From Caprella mutica (taxonomy: Eukaryota; Arthropoda; Malacostraca; Amphipoda; Caprellidae): a stretch of DNA of 64,000 bases. Position numbers and translations under genes: made by a program. Below the pieces are notes generated by a model. The model worked only from the letters and a program-made list of their open reading frames with translations. It did no database searches and was not told the DNA's origin. The stretch covers positions 1-64,000 of the forward strand of contig CANNZV010000878.1 in assembly GCA_947561585.1 (NCBI GenBank), given 5' to 3'. Positions 32,301 through 44,019 of this stretch are shown here, in pieces (the stretch's first letter is position 1; every line of letters begins with the position of its first letter).

Positions 32301-33731
32301 GTGATAAGAATCAATTAAATGATCGTTTTTGTTGATCGCTAATTTAGTTTATCACGCATTTGCTCACCCACGTCATCTGTTTGGTCCAAATTGAATTTTC
32401 TCATCAAATCACTTCTTTCGACGGCGTCAGAGCGCAAGAAGATCTCCTTAGCCAAATGGTAGTCAAAACACTGCACGAAACTCATGCCAGGAATGCGCTG
32501 ACTGTTCAATAGAGAAATCGTTAACATTTGAGGTGATAGCTACATTAAAGACCAAATGCAAACCTATTAAAAAGCTCTATTTTAAATTATATAACTACGC
32601 CATCTAGCGGTGAAAATGTCAATCTCCGTGCCTGCGTTTGTCACGTTTGTGTTCATAATATTTGTCACCAAATCTGCAGCAACGCCATCTAGCGGTACAA
32701 CTGACTATTTGACCCTAATTTACCAGGTGTTTCATTATATTAAGATGGGTAATTTATAGAGTGTGTCACAATAATATATGTCTATTAGTTTATAAAAGCA
32801 TTGAAAAGAGTTGCAATGGAGTTTTAAAGGTAGGATAATTCCTTAAAAAGATTTTTATTCGTACATGCTTAAACGTTCTTAAATTAGTTCTTTATTTTCC
32901 TTTCCTATTATGTAAATGCATATATTGTAAAATGTTTTTGCTGTATCGTTTTATACTTTTCAAAAGGCTATTATTAGGTGCTATTACGACATTCCTTACG
33001 TGACTAGGTAGCCATAGCGTTCCTTTAACTTTCCGCAGCTTCTAGTTGTGTAGCTAGGTATGCTACCAAAGAAAGGGATGCCAACTGGACCTGAGAAGTA
33101 GAGGAACATTTTAGTGGCAAATGTATTTATTATATTGGACACTGTTAGGCAAAGTAGGTAAGCTCTGAGTTATCGGACAGTTCCGCATTTTGTATCATAC
33201 GATAGAAATGTATAATTCATCTCGTTATTTTAATTGGTTGGTATCCATGATACATGCAGGTATCATGGATACCAATAGACTGTCTGTCTTTCTAATACTA
33301 GATAAATATTTTTATTTTCTTATGTTTTCTACTGTAACGTTATATTTCATATCGCAGAATTTTTACCATTATTATAATAGTGATTTTGTTACGTAAATAT
33401 TTTTGAACTATTTAAATATTTTTGAACTACCTACTCTTGCAAGATTTTTAATTACGTAACAAAATTAGTTATTGAATTACGCGCTCTGAACGTGATCCAT
33501 TGATGCAGAAAATCGATTTTGCGTCCATTGATGTTTGGCACCGAGTGAGATTTAGCTATATACACATTATAGTTATACAATTATATATATTTCTTATTAT
33601 CACTTTATTGAATAACTTATAAGTAATATAATAGACTTACCAGGAGGCCATTTGTAAGTGTCACATCTTCTTTTCAAGTAAAGGTAACTCAGATAGAGTA
33701 AAAATAATGAGAGAACTATAATGTATAACAT
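29311..33731 (-). CDS. Cytochrome P450, CYP2 clan, microsomal (10 exons, 494 aa)
   Basis: Exons in transcript order (minus strand): 33731-33641, 33090-33000, 32501-32368, 32297-32079, 31786-31587, 31492-31384, 31109-30935, 30698-30584, 30022-29878, 29516-29311. Phases are continuous. It has an N-terminal hydrophobic anchor (LYIIVLSLFLLYLSYLYL) followed by basic residues and the PPGP hinge. The I-helix AGTDT is at 293-297, the K-helix EALR at 350-353, PERF at 404-407, and the haem loop FGIGKRNCIG has its thiolate Cys at 431. All signature residues are present, so a working ER haem monooxygenase is expected; the substrate is unknown. The length and motif set fit the CYP2 clan (known family traits). 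Three introns carry H MITEs and one carries repeat K. Confidence 0.92.
29623..29775. mobile_element. Family H MITE in the last P450 intron
   Basis: AGGTAGGTCCCGAGTTATTG ... CCGATAACTCGAAACTTACC, with TA on both sides. The long arms include GTTCCACATTTTCGATCATA. It lies in the intron between 29517 and 29877. Confidence 0.8.
30723..30855. mobile_element. Family H MITE in a P450 intron
   Basis: AGGGTATCGGACAGGAACAC ... GTGTACCTGTCCGATAATGC, with the central palindrome GGTATCCATGATACCTGCAG / GGTATCATGGATAG. It lies in the intron between 30699 and 30934. Confidence 0.75.
32590..32790 (-). repeat. Dispersed repeat K, copy 1
   Basis: A 200-bp block (CGCCATCTAGCGGT occurs twice) that reappears inverted at 63285-63450, including GTTTGTCACGTTTGTGTTCA and the flank CAGGTGTTTCAT. 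It lies in intron 2 of the P450 gene (32502-32999). Confidence 0.8.
33158..33290. mobile_element. Family H MITE, right arm lost, in P450 intron 1
   Basis: GGTAAGCTCTGAGTTATCGG, then ACAGTTCCGCATTTTG, and the central palindrome GGTATCCATGATACATGCAG. The right terminal arm is not recognisable. Confidence 0.65.
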
Positions 33732-34065
33732 TTCAGGGTATGAATGAACTAGGTAGTTATATTTATATACAGTAGCTAGGCACCGATCAGCTGATTACAT
33801 TATTTAATTCATATTAGATACATTTAAATAAATCAGTTCTCTTTAATTGAGTATTTACTCCTTTTTTCATATCTTGGAGTAAAGTTCTTATGCACTCTTT
33901 ACTGCCGTAACAAATTAGTTAGTGCGAGACTGAGGGACACCAAAACACCTCCCACAACTGATGTCTTTCACACACTGCCCAGAAAATATGACCTTCCCAT
34001 AATTATTATGTATCGTCTTGCCCTGCTCATATATAAGGGTACTGATCATTAATTTTTTTGAAGTA

Positions 34066-35368
34066 CAGGGTGGGGCGTAAGTTTGGAAGCAAATGAAAGT
34101 GCATATTATAATCCAACGAAAAATATATTTAATAATTTACAGTTATGTATTATTACATAAGGGTTTTAAGAATTCAAAAATCATAAATTTATTAAAAATG
34201 TCCCCCCTTGTTTTTAATAACAGCCTCAAATCTCCTCCGAACTCCTCCTACTGCGGCACGCAACTGTTCTTGTGAAATTTCCTTCCAAGATCTCTGGAGC
34301 AAACGCTTTAAATCTTCCACACTGCAATGGAATTTACCACAGGCCTTTGATTCAAGAATGGACCATACCGAAAAGTCCATAGGATTAACATCTGGGGAGC
34401 AGGGAGGCCACATTTCTTTGGACCAAAACCGTGGAAGATGGTCATGGCACCAGTTTTGAGTGACATTTGCAGTATGTGAAGTCGCGCCGTCTTGCTGAAA
34501 TGTCCATGTCCATAGAGTGTCATTACAGAAGTGATCCTTAGCTGACTCCAACATTGGCGTCAAAATATTCTCAATATAACATTTAGCATTGATTTTGGCG
34601 CCTTGTTCCTCAAAAATTGAAGGAGATCTCCAAGTTTCTGAAACGGCGGCCCAGACCATTACTGAAGCAGGTTTCATGGTTCTGTGGACAGTTTTTTGGT
34701 TGTATGGGATGTCTTTTGCACTTTTACCAATTATTCTGTCATTCCTCCGGTTGTGAGCCATTTCCACTGTGAAAATTTTTTCGTCAGACCAAACAATTTC
34801 ACCAGCCGTGCCAGACTTCAATTCTCTCAGAAGTGCTTTGCTTCTCTCCAATCTCTTTTTCTTTACAGCTTCTGACAGAGTCTGTCTCTTTTGGAGGGTG
34901 AAAGAGGACATCTTTAGGTCTTCTTTGACAACTCTTCTCATTGTTCTGGGACTCACATTAGCTGTTTTGGCTAACAATCGTATTGACCTTTTCGGGTTCC
35001 TCCTGATCTTCTCTCGGGCACATTTTATCAGTTGTTTGGTGCGTTGTGAGCGTGGTCTACCACTTCTTGGACGATCAGTCAAGTCTCCTCTCTCATTAAA
35101 ACGCTTCACACACTTCCAAACAGTCGATCTCGCTATTGAGAGAGTCTTTGAAATGACGGAATCTGACTTCCCGGCACGGTGTAGAGCAATAATGGCTTCT
35201 CTTTTGTCTGACATTTTAGAAATGACTAAATTTTTGTAAAAAATAACACTGCCACGTCATAATGTAGTGTCTCTACTATAGTTCAAACCCTATCACCTAC
35301 TTAGGAACTTATTTTTAAGAATTATATTAATGTTTGAAAAATTGCTTCCAAACTTACGCCCCACCCTG
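34066..35368 (-). mobile_element. Apparently intact Tc1/mariner-type transposon (1303 bp)
   Basis: Perfect 27-bp terminal inverted repeats that start CAGGGTGGGGCGTAAGTTTG. TA on both sides (34064-34065 and 35369-35370) is the target duplication. A single uninterrupted transposase gene fills 34192-35214 on the minus strand. It sits about 335 bp upstream of the P450 start codon. Perfect ends and an open frame suggest recent insertion. Confidence 0.94.
34192..35214 (-). CDS. DD37D Tc1/mariner-family transposase (340 aa)
   Basis: Encodes the enzyme that would excise the element at its terminal repeats and reinsert it at TA. The N-terminal half is a bipartite helix-turn-helix DNA-binding region (residues about 1-110) with the linker SGRPRSQ (GRPR-type hook) at 51-57. 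The catalytic triad is Asp144 (WSDEKIF), Asp242 (FQQDGATSHTA) and Asp280 (SPDVNPMDFSVW). There are 37 residues between the second and third Asp, i.e. DD37D, the spacing reported for the maT group of the superfamily. Length and motifs are complete with no stop or frameshift. I take the first ATG (MSDKREAI); it lies about 155 bp inside the element's 5' end. Activity is inferred, not shown. Confidence 0.93.
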   Translation of the reverse strand: MSDKREAIIALHRAGKSDSVISKTLSIARSTVWKCVKRFNERGDLTDRPRSGRPRSQRTKQLIKCAREKIRRNPKRSIRLLAKTANVSPRTMRRVVKEDLKMSSFTLQKRQTLSEAVKKKRLERSKALLRELKSGTAGEIVWSDEKIFTVEMAHNRRNDRIIGKSAKDIPYNQKTVHRTMKPASVMVWAAVSETWRSPSIFEEQGAKINAKCYIENILTPMLESAKDHFCNDTLWTWTFQQDGATSHTANVTQNWCHDHLPRFWSKEMWPPCSPDVNPMDFSVWSILESKACGKFHCSVEDLKRLLQRSWKEISQEQLRAAVGGVRRRFEAVIKNKGGHF

Positions 35369-35678
35369 TATATCACGTTTATTCCACAGAAGTCCTGAGT
35401 TATCGGACAGTTCCACATTATCGATCATGTAAGATAAATATAGCCATAAAATTGAACTAGTCATTTAAACATTATAAACGATTTTACTTTAAGAAATTAA
35501 ATAAAATACCATTTTATATTTGAATATTTCAAAGCTTTAGGAATATTGCATTTTTTCCAAATACTGGAAGGTAAATTATTATGATTTGAGCTCTGAAGCT
35601 AATTAATGGTAATTATGTTATATTTTATCTTTATACTACAGAGGTAATCGATAACTAATGGAAATATAAATAGGGAGT

Positions 35679-35773
35679 GTCACCGTACTCGGACAGTGGG
35701 TGCAGACATCTAGAACCACATCTGCCCTTTAAACATTCCCCAATGCTAACAGTCACTTTGCGAGTACGGTGAC
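35679..35773. repeat. Small inverted repeat, 13-bp perfect arms
   Basis: GTCACCGTACTCG at 35679-35691 and CGAGTACGGTGAC at 35761-35773, with a 69-nt loop. It could be a tiny MITE or an RNA hairpin. The rest of 35395-36000 has a half H element at about 35394-35440 and no gene. Confidence 0.6.
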
Positions 35774-36010
35774 TGTCAGATCACTGCACCGTTAACAGTA
35801 TCAGGTAAAATAAATAGACACCACACATACATATTCTTTTTGTCTAGTTTACAAACATCAAAGTGCTTAATAGTAATGGAAAACATCAAGAGGTGTTAGG
35901 TAGCTAAGGTTGTATTAAAAACATTTGCTAGAGATGTTCTACTCTCTGTTAGACTGACTGGTAACAAAGTAAGTAGTTAAACAGTTACTAAAGGAAGAAA
36001 TCACTAGCTA

Positions 36011-36155
36011 GGGTAAGTCACGAATTATCGGGCAGTTTCACATCTTGGGTCATATAAGAAAAAATGATAGGTTACCAATTAAAATAATAATAATTTCAAG
36101 CTTTTTCTTATATGACCGAAGATGTGAAACTGACCGATAATTCGTAACTTAGCCT
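36011..36155. mobile_element. Family H MITE
   Basis: GGGTAAGTCACGAATTATCG ... CCGATAATTCGTAACTTAGC, bordered by TA on both sides. The arms pair over about 55 bp; the centre is shortened to 'GGTTACCAATTAAAATAATA'. From 36160 to 37063 the sequence is AT-rich without a gene. Confidence 0.82.
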
Positions 36156-37063
36156 ACGGACTTCCAAACTATTCCTTAAAAATGATTAATATTTGCCATA
36201 GTGTTAGACAGAGGATATATAATAAAATGAAGTAGTTTGTAATTACTTCATTGACTAAATGTGTACATCTCTACTTTAGAGCTCTGGAATATTATCAATA
36301 CGTGTATCTTAATACTATATATGATATACATGTAATAAGGTTATGTCCAACTTGAACACTTTTTCTCTTCTATAATATTTCAAAGAAACCAATTAATAGA
36401 AAAGTATATTATATAGAGATATCTTACGCAACTAAAATAAAAATAAATAACAAGTTATAATTCATTTAAAAAGATGAAAGTACACCGGAATCCAGTATTA
36501 ATATAGTAATCTACCTTTGATAATAAATAATATACTTAAAAATATTAAAATAAATCACTTCTGCTAACTATACATAATTTTATTTCTGTTTGGCCTGATA
36601 TTTGTCATAAAAATGTCACCTGTTATTAGGTTTTCAGATAATAAATGGTAGGTTTACAACAATAAAATTTGAGAAAAAGTTACCTAGATATTGAACATAT
36701 ATAGCTAGTTACAAATAAAATAATAATTCAAAATTCCATTAATGCGTAAAGTTAACCACATGTGCATAGTTCAAAAGCTGACTAGTGTAGTACATAGAAA
36801 CTAACCTCTTGCTCAGCTAAAATATATCAGCAAAATTGGAGTGTTTTGAAACTCTGACTTTTCATTTTTTAAACTTCTTGACTGAGAAAAATATTTAGAT
36901 GTTCTGTTTTGATGGCAGTGGAAAGATTGCTTTGGTGGAAGATGACTCAGCATGTTTTGGTTGTGAGTGATAATAGCTACAATTTGAGAGGAGAGGGAGT
37001 ATATATTAGAGCTAATACATAAAAATACTCTTAATAAAGAGAGCCTCACAACACAAACCATTG

Positions 37064-39512
37064 CTAGAACATTTTCTTTTTGGTGGCCGTGTATCTTTCC
37101 ATGTACTGAAAAAAAAATTTTTTAATCAGTTCAAATAATCATTACAGTAACATTAACTTGGTGACGCGATTGGTCATTATCCAGTCATCAGTTTGTTAGA
37201 TTTTGGGAGAGAACGGGTCAAAGCAGCGGCGAAGTTATGCGCTCAACCGAGTACATATAATCTGATTATTATTTATTTTATTTGGTATCCCGGATACCTG
37301 CATTAAATTAAATAATTATTATATCGTTTTCATATACAACCGAAGATGTGAAACCGACCGATAATTTGGAACTGGCCCTAAATCAAGTTAGTTAACTGGA
37401 TTAGGAAGAATATCTACCTGAGAGTAGGCATCCAAGTCTTCAAGTTCTTTGTTGCTGAAGAGGTTGCCATTAGTGCAGAGGAGGGAGACTTTGGAGGAGG
37501 TGAGGAGCTGCTCTGGAATGGCAGAGAGGGGCAGGCAGTTCTCCTCCAGGCGTAAAGTCTTCAGGCGAGGACATTCACTGATGCTTGGTGATATGACACT
37601 GATCTGAAAAAAGACAATATACAAGTATTTAACTTAATCTTGGTGAAATAGCATAGTTTAGAAACAGAGTTTGTTGAAATAGAGGAGGTCAAAGAATAAT
37701 TTCAGTTTTGAAGTATTTGAGAAATTAGACATAGCTAGCTAAATTATATCACACAAATATCTTAATCCATATGATTGATAGATATTAATATTGGAGAGTT
37801 CAATATTTTTCGCACTTGTCTTACACATAATCTCAAATTAATAATTTTCTAAATAAATGAAAAGATGTGGAAGAATGTTGTCCTGAACAATAGAAATGAT
37901 ATGACATCACAGCTGATCTGACTCACTTGGTTTTGGTTGAGATTGATCTCTAGGGCCCTGAGGCTAGCCACACCTTCAGGTATTTCTTTGATTGCATTCT
38001 TCTGTAGATCCACAACATCCAATTGCACCAACTCACAAATACTCAGAGGAAATTCTGTCAGACCATTGAAGCTGAGGAAGAATGGTAACGGTTAACAATA
38101 CAGAGAGTGATTCTTTATGAATGGTTTGTTTGTGAAGTCAGAATAGAGTTAATGGCTGACCTTAAAATGAGAGTCCTGAGGTTTTTGAGGCCTGGTAAAC
38201 TATCAGGCAAGGCAGTTAATAAATTGTGACTGAGTGTAAAATTTTCTAGTTTGTGAAGACTTCCTATGGAATCTGGTAAATATTCTGAAAGAAAAGCCAG
38301 CTTTAAGTTGTAGGAACTCAACCAACCTATCAAATCATCCCATAGCTAACTATCAAGCTATTCACATTTTTCTAACTCTTTCAAATTTAACCGCACTAGC
38401 AAAATTATTACACAGAATTAGAGCTGTATATTATTATAAGTTATTATTATGTATCAAATTTCAATACTATCTTTGCTATAATTTAGTTTTACAATTATAA
38501 AAAGATCATCAAAAAGGAAGAAACAATATTGATGATGGCAATTTAGCACAACTTTACAAACTGCAGAGCTTTTTTTATTGCTTCTAATGCACTATGTTTA
38601 GTTGAAGAGGAAACAGGACAAAATTTAGATTTTTCAGAGTAAAAAGCATGAATAGACTTTTCCACATGCAATTGATATTGCTCATTACTTTAGTAGAAGA
38701 AAATCATAGCTTGCTAATATTTTATAATAACAAAAAAACATAAATTAATATAAAGTGTACGGAGATAATAAAATACTCAATTCATCACGGATTCAACTTA
38801 CCAATCTTATTATTGTCTAGCTTGAGTAGCTTGAGAGTGGTGATTGATGCTATATAGTCTGGTATACTCTTCAGTCTATTGTCAGACAGGTCTAGAGTTC
38901 TTAAATTAGCAGACACAAGACTGAAGTCAGGAACCTGTGAAAGAAAAACACAATATTAAAAGGTAACAGAAGAAACACTTTCAACTACACAATAAAACAT
39001 AGTTAGGAAATGTGTTGCAGCTACACTAGGTAATAAACCAATTTCTGAATGCTTATTGATAATTTATTCTTTACATATTAACAGATGGAATATCATAAAT
39101 AATATGGCAAATTACTGCTACACAGTGAATATACTTTGATAGTCATAAACAAATACTAATACTCATTTGAATATTTTCATCTTTGATGTGGCAAAATGCA
39201 AGAAAAAATAAAATAAAATACCTGGCTACTAATTCATTACTCTATAGGCTTATCAGTGTCAAAAGTTCCTTACATCTTCAAGAATTTTTTTATATTCTTC
39301 AATTAGTGTCGAATGTATCAAGAGAAGAAACTATAATCATAGTTATTTCATTACCAATCATTTCAGAGATAACTCACGGCAGTAAGTTTCCTTCCAGACA
39401 TCACCAAAGTTCCCGTCTTGCTTGCAGTTTCCAGTCGTTGTTGGTCATCAAAATGTTGTCTGACTTTCCCTCCGATGACTCCTGCACCGACTGAAGATGC
39501 CTTCTGACCCAT
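37064..39512 (-). CDS. LRRC57: Leucine-rich repeat protein LRRC57 (6 exons, 254 aa)
   Basis: Exons in transcript order (minus strand): 39512-39378, 38934-38802, 38284-38161, 38071-37927, 37603-37418, 37105-37064. Phases sum to 255 codons. The N-terminus MGQKASS has Gly2 and Ser6, fitting an N-myristoylation signal. About seven LRRs follow (for example LRTLDLSDNRLKSIPDYI, LENFTLSHNLLTALPDSL, LEINLNQNQ). The C-terminal block CPRLKTLRLEENCL ... GNLFSNKEL and the final YMERYTATKKKMF match the conserved LRRC57 tail closely, which is why I use the name. The family has no known enzymatic role; a membrane-associated protein-binding scaffold is inference. The last exon is only 42 nt. Intron 5 holds a damaged H MITE (about 37262-37380). 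Confidence 0.9.
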
Positions 39513-40021
39513 TTTAGCTTAGTTAAATATTGTTATGAATCTAAGGCAGGTAAGTGATAATAAGAGAATACCTAGTAAAGAGTCAAAATAAACTAGAATA
39601 ATGAGTATCAATATAATGTATATCACTAAAATTCTAAAATTAATCAAGTAAGAAGTCTAAATTTAGAGACTAAATGCTGCTGATTTATGAAATTAAGATT
39701 ATAAAGTAAAAATTATTATTCATTAATTTATTACTAAATTTCAATGTTTGCAAAACTTTGTATTTAGGAAAAAAAAAATTATTTTTGTTTGATTGAATAA
39801 TTTGAATTCAGTCTGCAGTCTGTCTCAGCCAGACTGTCTGCAGAGACTGCCAGAGTGCCGACTGGTAAAGTATTCCCCAAGCATTTATTATTAAGGAAAT
39901 ATAGTTTCAACTTTGTGTTCTATTTACAGTGAAATACATCTTTACATGTATGATGTATATATAATTATTATTATTGAATGTTCACACAGAAAATTTAAAA
40001 ATTTCCCATATTATTGATGAG

Positions 40022-40492
40022 CCAGTCTGAAAAAATGCCTCCACAAACGGCAAACCCAGGATTTATGTTTAATGTTATGTAGAGAAACTAGAGATTGAGA
40101 TTTGGGCGCATTAGCATAAATAACAGGGGCGCAGCCAGACTGCAGGAACTAGTAAACCACGTAATAAAGTTATTTGGAGCCCTTCAATTACAAATTGGTA
40201 AGAAATTTGCCAATTTGGTTATTATTGGAGAGATAAATGGAGAGTTTATGAGACTTACTATTTTACTTGGCTGGTAAACTGTTATCCAAATTCCAAGAAA
40301 ACCTCTATTTTAGATTCTGCTCTCAGTAAAATAGTAATGCATGTAAATATACTAATATAGGAGAAAACTCCGGAATCAAGGATTGATCGCACAGAAAAGG
40401 TTAAAAATGTCCTATATTCTGGAGACTACCGACTGCCGACTGGGGGTGCAAGATTAATGCTAAAATCCAGCTATAGGTACTTTTCAGACTGG
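40022..40492. mobile_element. Family D MITE containing nested M and F elements
   Basis: Ends CCAGTCTGAAAAAATGCC and GGTACTTTTCAGACTGG. Flanks TTGATGAG and ATGATGTC agree only partly, so it is older. Inside is family M (40135-40443; CCAGACTGCAGGAACTAG ... GACTGCCGACTGG; flanks GGGCGCAG/GGGTGCAA, 6 of 8). Inside M is family F at 40157-40270 (CTAGTAAA/CTGGTAAA, 7 of 8). This is a second three-deep nest. Confidence 0.72.
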
Positions 40493-40580
40493 ATGATGTC
40501 ATGATGAGGGAAGAAGATCAAGAGCCCTAGGGTGGCCCGGGTGGGGAGCTGAGTCTGCTGCTCATTTGACATTTTCTACT
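40487..40580 (-). CDS. Possible short exon next to the D element (low confidence)
   Basis: On the minus strand an acceptor (CATTTTTCAG) is followed eight bases later by ATG and a frame beginning MSNEQQTQLPTRATLGLLIF, in a locally GC-richer stretch. The frame runs straight into the D element and stops within it. It may be a broken first coding exon, an untranslated exon of LRRC57 transcribed from upstream, or chance. Confidence 0.2.
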
Positions 40581-40947
40581 CTGAAAAATGAAGATATGAT
40601 AGATATCATTGAATTATAAATATGAATCAATACTGGACCTCTGGCTCTGGCAACTTTTACTACCTAATAGTCTAATACTTTACCTACCTTAGTTTAAATA
40701 GTAACTACTACACCAGTCTGCAGAAACTGGTAAATTGTTCGTAGAGATTTCTTATTCTGTTTGTAGCAACAGTATCTAAAAGCTGAGCGGCGCACCACAT
40801 TTCGGCGCACCACTGACTTTACTTTCTATTAATGACCTCAATGTGAAAAACTGTTATGTAGTTTGTTGTTCTGCACACTTCATGATTGTTTAATGACCTG
40901 GCAGGGGGGTTCGGGGGACGGCACGCCCTCCGATACATCTACCTAAC

Positions 40948-41190
40948 CCAGACTGTATTTCATGCTAAATTCCACCGACTTGTCGGTGGAATTTTTCTCC
41001 ATTGAAAATAATATTCTTGCAAAGTCGGTGGATTTTTAACTATTAATTCTTATGTTACCTGGTACCATTAATTTTTGGTGGAAAAATGGGTAAAATGTTG
41101 GTGGATCTGCCAAATAAGTGGAATTTTATGGTGGATTTATACAGCAAATTCAAAAAGTCAGTGGAATTTTGTGCACCAAATACAGACTGG
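40948..41190. mobile_element. Family B MITE nested in L, 8-bp TSD
   Basis: CCAGACTGTATTTCATGC ... GCACCAAATACAGACTGG, exact duplication TACCTAAC (40940-40947 and 41191-41198). It has the CCGACTTGTCGG palindrome near the left end. Confidence 0.9.
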
Positions 41191-41472
41191 TACCTAACGG
41201 CTAACTGATAAGTTTTTAATTTTTATTTACATCTCAGACTGAAAGTTTACAATAGTTACCCCATAAAATTACAATTACAGTTTTCTATGATGAATTTTAT
41301 TTTCTATTCCAAATTAAACATCTCAATCAAATAATTACCTAAACTGTGTAGTATAAACATTGGATTCAGCAGGTACCGTCAGGTGTCAGACATAAATTTG
41401 GTACGACAATTACCTATCAAATTCACTCCATTTATCATTAATCTGTACCTATTCAAATTACCTATCTAATAG

Positions 41473-41699
41473 CCAAGTAAAAAAGCATGTCCAAACTCGC
41501 CATTTTAATGGCGAGTTTGTGACAGTTATTTTGACCCCTTCAATTACAAATGGCGAGTTTTATCTATTTTTCTCCTATGCTACAATGTTATTTTGGAGAG
41601 AATTAATAATAATTTGATCAATTTGGAGAGAATTTGTTGAATTTTGGAGAGAGCTGGAGTGGCAAATGGTGAGTTTATGAGACATACTATTTTACTTGG
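41473..41699 (+). mobile_element. Family F MITE nested in L, 8-bp TSD
   Basis: CCAAGTAAAAAAGCATGTCC ... CATACTATTTTACTTGG, exact duplication TCTAATAG (41465-41472 and 41700-41707). Very close to the copies at 21158 and 21954, suggesting recent activity. Confidence 0.92.
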
Positions 41700-41908
41700 T
41701 CTAATAGAATGTACAGTGGTGCGCCGTACTGGTGTGCGCCGCTCACTGCTCAGCTTTTAGATACGTATCGTTTGTAGCAAAATTAATGTAAGTATAGGGA
41801 TTAATTCAGAAGTGTTTGTAGCAAAATTAATGTAAACATAGGAATTAATTCAAGATAGTTCAGAGAGAATATCCCAAATTAAAATATCTCAAATATTCTG
41901 CAGACTGG

Positions 41909-43568
41909 CTACTGTCTATGACTATAACTACGGTACGGTCAGTACTCAGTACATACTACATAGGTTACGATAGGTATTTGAAAAGAGGAGAGAAATTAAA
42001 GAGAATGAGAGATAAGGAAACTATTGGAGTGACGGAGTCATTTTAGTAACTTTTTCAAATTGAAGAGAGACTAATGTAGTAGTGTTATGAGTTAGAAAAT
42101 AGAACCCTTAATAAAGTTTTGACTTTTGAGCATGGAAATTGGAAAACACTGCAAAACAGAATGGCTTAGCTATTTCTTGGATGGAAATGGCTTTCCATTA
42201 TTAATTTAAGGTGTTTATTAAAAATATCCTTTTGGTACACTCCGTTCTTTTGACTTCTCTCTTCTAATTTTAAGTCTTTATTCATGGGTTGATATGCATG
42301 ACCTCAGCCCTCAATGTTCATTTGACCTCTGAAAATTTCCTTGCCTCTGAAGTCTGAACTCTGAAATTATCTAAGACTCAAAAGTCAAATTTTGCGGATG
42401 TCAAAATGGCACTCGCTCTTGTCCTGTAGTTTTCCGTTTTCGATACTAAAATGTAATCAATAATGTCAATCTATTATTTGTTATATACATAGGTAGTTTC
42501 AACACGTTTGTAATCGTAACATATTCCATAATAAATAAAAACTAATTGTTAATGGATAATGGTAAATTTGAATTATCTTATATCTTTTGATATTGTAATC
42601 TCTTAATAACATCTATGAATATACCTAAGTTAGCTACATAGGTACATATTCATTTATATTTCAAAACTTCTTACATTAATCAATTTGCGGTTAATAACGT
42701 GAAGGGTCATAATGCTCATCCATAGAATAAACATATTTTTTGCTATTACTGTACATATACGTAACATACCTACGACGTTAATTAGGTAACTTTAATTTAA
42801 AGATGAATATAATTTCTGCATTCGGTACATTAAGTTATTTAAGAACATTAATTAATATCAACGTTTATCTTATGATACCTATAATATATTTGGCATTATC
42901 TATCTAGCAAAGGATCTACTCGTTTTGCGCAATTACGTTGAATGAGTTCTACCTAGCATTCTACTTGTTAATTCTATTCGATTAATTTTGTTTAAGGACT
43001 GTGCGATCAAATATAATTTAGTTCAAAATACAGTATTGGTAGTATTAGAGATAATCTTTTTATTTATACTTTAGTTAGTTACCAGACTTCATATTTAGGT
43101 TTACCCGCTAGAAACCACCAATATTTCACTAAATAGATTGCAACACTACTAGTGTCAAAATATTGACTTCTTCAAGTGATAATGTACTCGAGAATTTGTG
43201 TTCTGGGAATTAGGTAGGCATGAATGTGAATCATAGCCACATTAATGACATATGTAAATACAGAAAATTACTCACCATAATTCAGTTACACATCTATTCA
43301 TTCTACATGTAACTAAGTAGCTACTTAGGTATCAGTTATAGTAGCAGCCTCATTAGATTGATAGGCCTTAGCCCTAAGTTAATTAATTTTCAGTACTGAT
43401 TTTAAAACTAGAGAAATTTGGTGATTTTTGGAGAGAGCTGGAGAGACAAATGGAAATGATTATTTGGTAGGAAGATATGGCTCCTAGGCTCTTAGCCACT
43501 CTGGAATATTCTAAACTATGCTTTATTATCTTATAGTCTAACAGATGAAGTTTTAGAGAGGCTACCAT
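41909..43568. other. Intergenic, no gene seen
   Basis: AT-rich, stop-dense on both strands. A short F-like fragment ('GGAGAGAGCTGGAGAGACAA') is present at about 43432. No exon could be supported. Confidence 0.5.
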
Positions 43569-43722
43569 CCAGTCTGGAAAAATAAGTGATTTCTGATGAA
43601 CTAATTACTCTGTTGGAGTTTTACAGATTTCAAAAATTAATGGTAAATTGCTAAAAATTGTATAATCCGCAGCATTTAGCATATAGAGTTCATTTGTTAG
43701 CCTAAGCAGTTTTCCAGACTGG
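43569..43722. mobile_element. Family N MITE (154 bp), 8-bp TSD
   Basis: CCAGTCTGGAAAAATAAG ... GCAGTTTTCCAGACTGG, exact duplication GCTACCAT (43561-43568 and 43723-43730). A truncated, related end lies at about 45840-45940 (TACTTTTTCCAGACTGG). A family E fragment starts immediately after (43729-43850, CCATGTTTCAGAGGCTGG). Confidence 0.9.
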
Positions 43723-44019
43723 GCTACCATGTTTCAGAGGCTGGAAAATTGTAATCCAATTTTTGAGCCAAAATTTCACAAATAATCAGAGTCAAGCCAC
43801 TTTGGCTCACTTTTTGAAGATTTCAAGCCAAAATTAGCATGGGAACTTAGCCAGTCTGGCAGTCTGCAGAATATGTCTCTTCTCCCGCCTAGTTTCAGAG
43901 AATGTTCATTGAGTCGCCAATATATCTTTTTTTTTCAAAAATAAGTCAACAAAAATTAGTAATGCAGTCGCCAGTCGTCATAATTTAATTCCAATTTAGA
44001 AAGTCAACAGTCGTCAATA

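Larger units (their letters stand above)
40713..41908. mobile_element. Family A' MITE containing element L, which contains B and F
   Basis: A' ends CCAGTCTGCAGAAACTGG (40713) and ATATTCTGCAGACTGG (41908), flanks CTACTACA/CTACTGTC. Inside, element L spans 40776-41760 with ends CTAAAAGCTGAGCGGCGC and GCTCACTGCTCAGCTTTTAG. L in turn carries the B copy (40948-41190) and the F copy (41473-41699). The L interior is GC-rich near its ends (GGCGCACCAC, GGTGCGCCGT). Confidence 0.75.

Noticed and set aside
34208..35239. Plus-strand frames opposite the transposase
   Set aside because: Shadows of the minus-strand transposase; no splice sites or family motifs.
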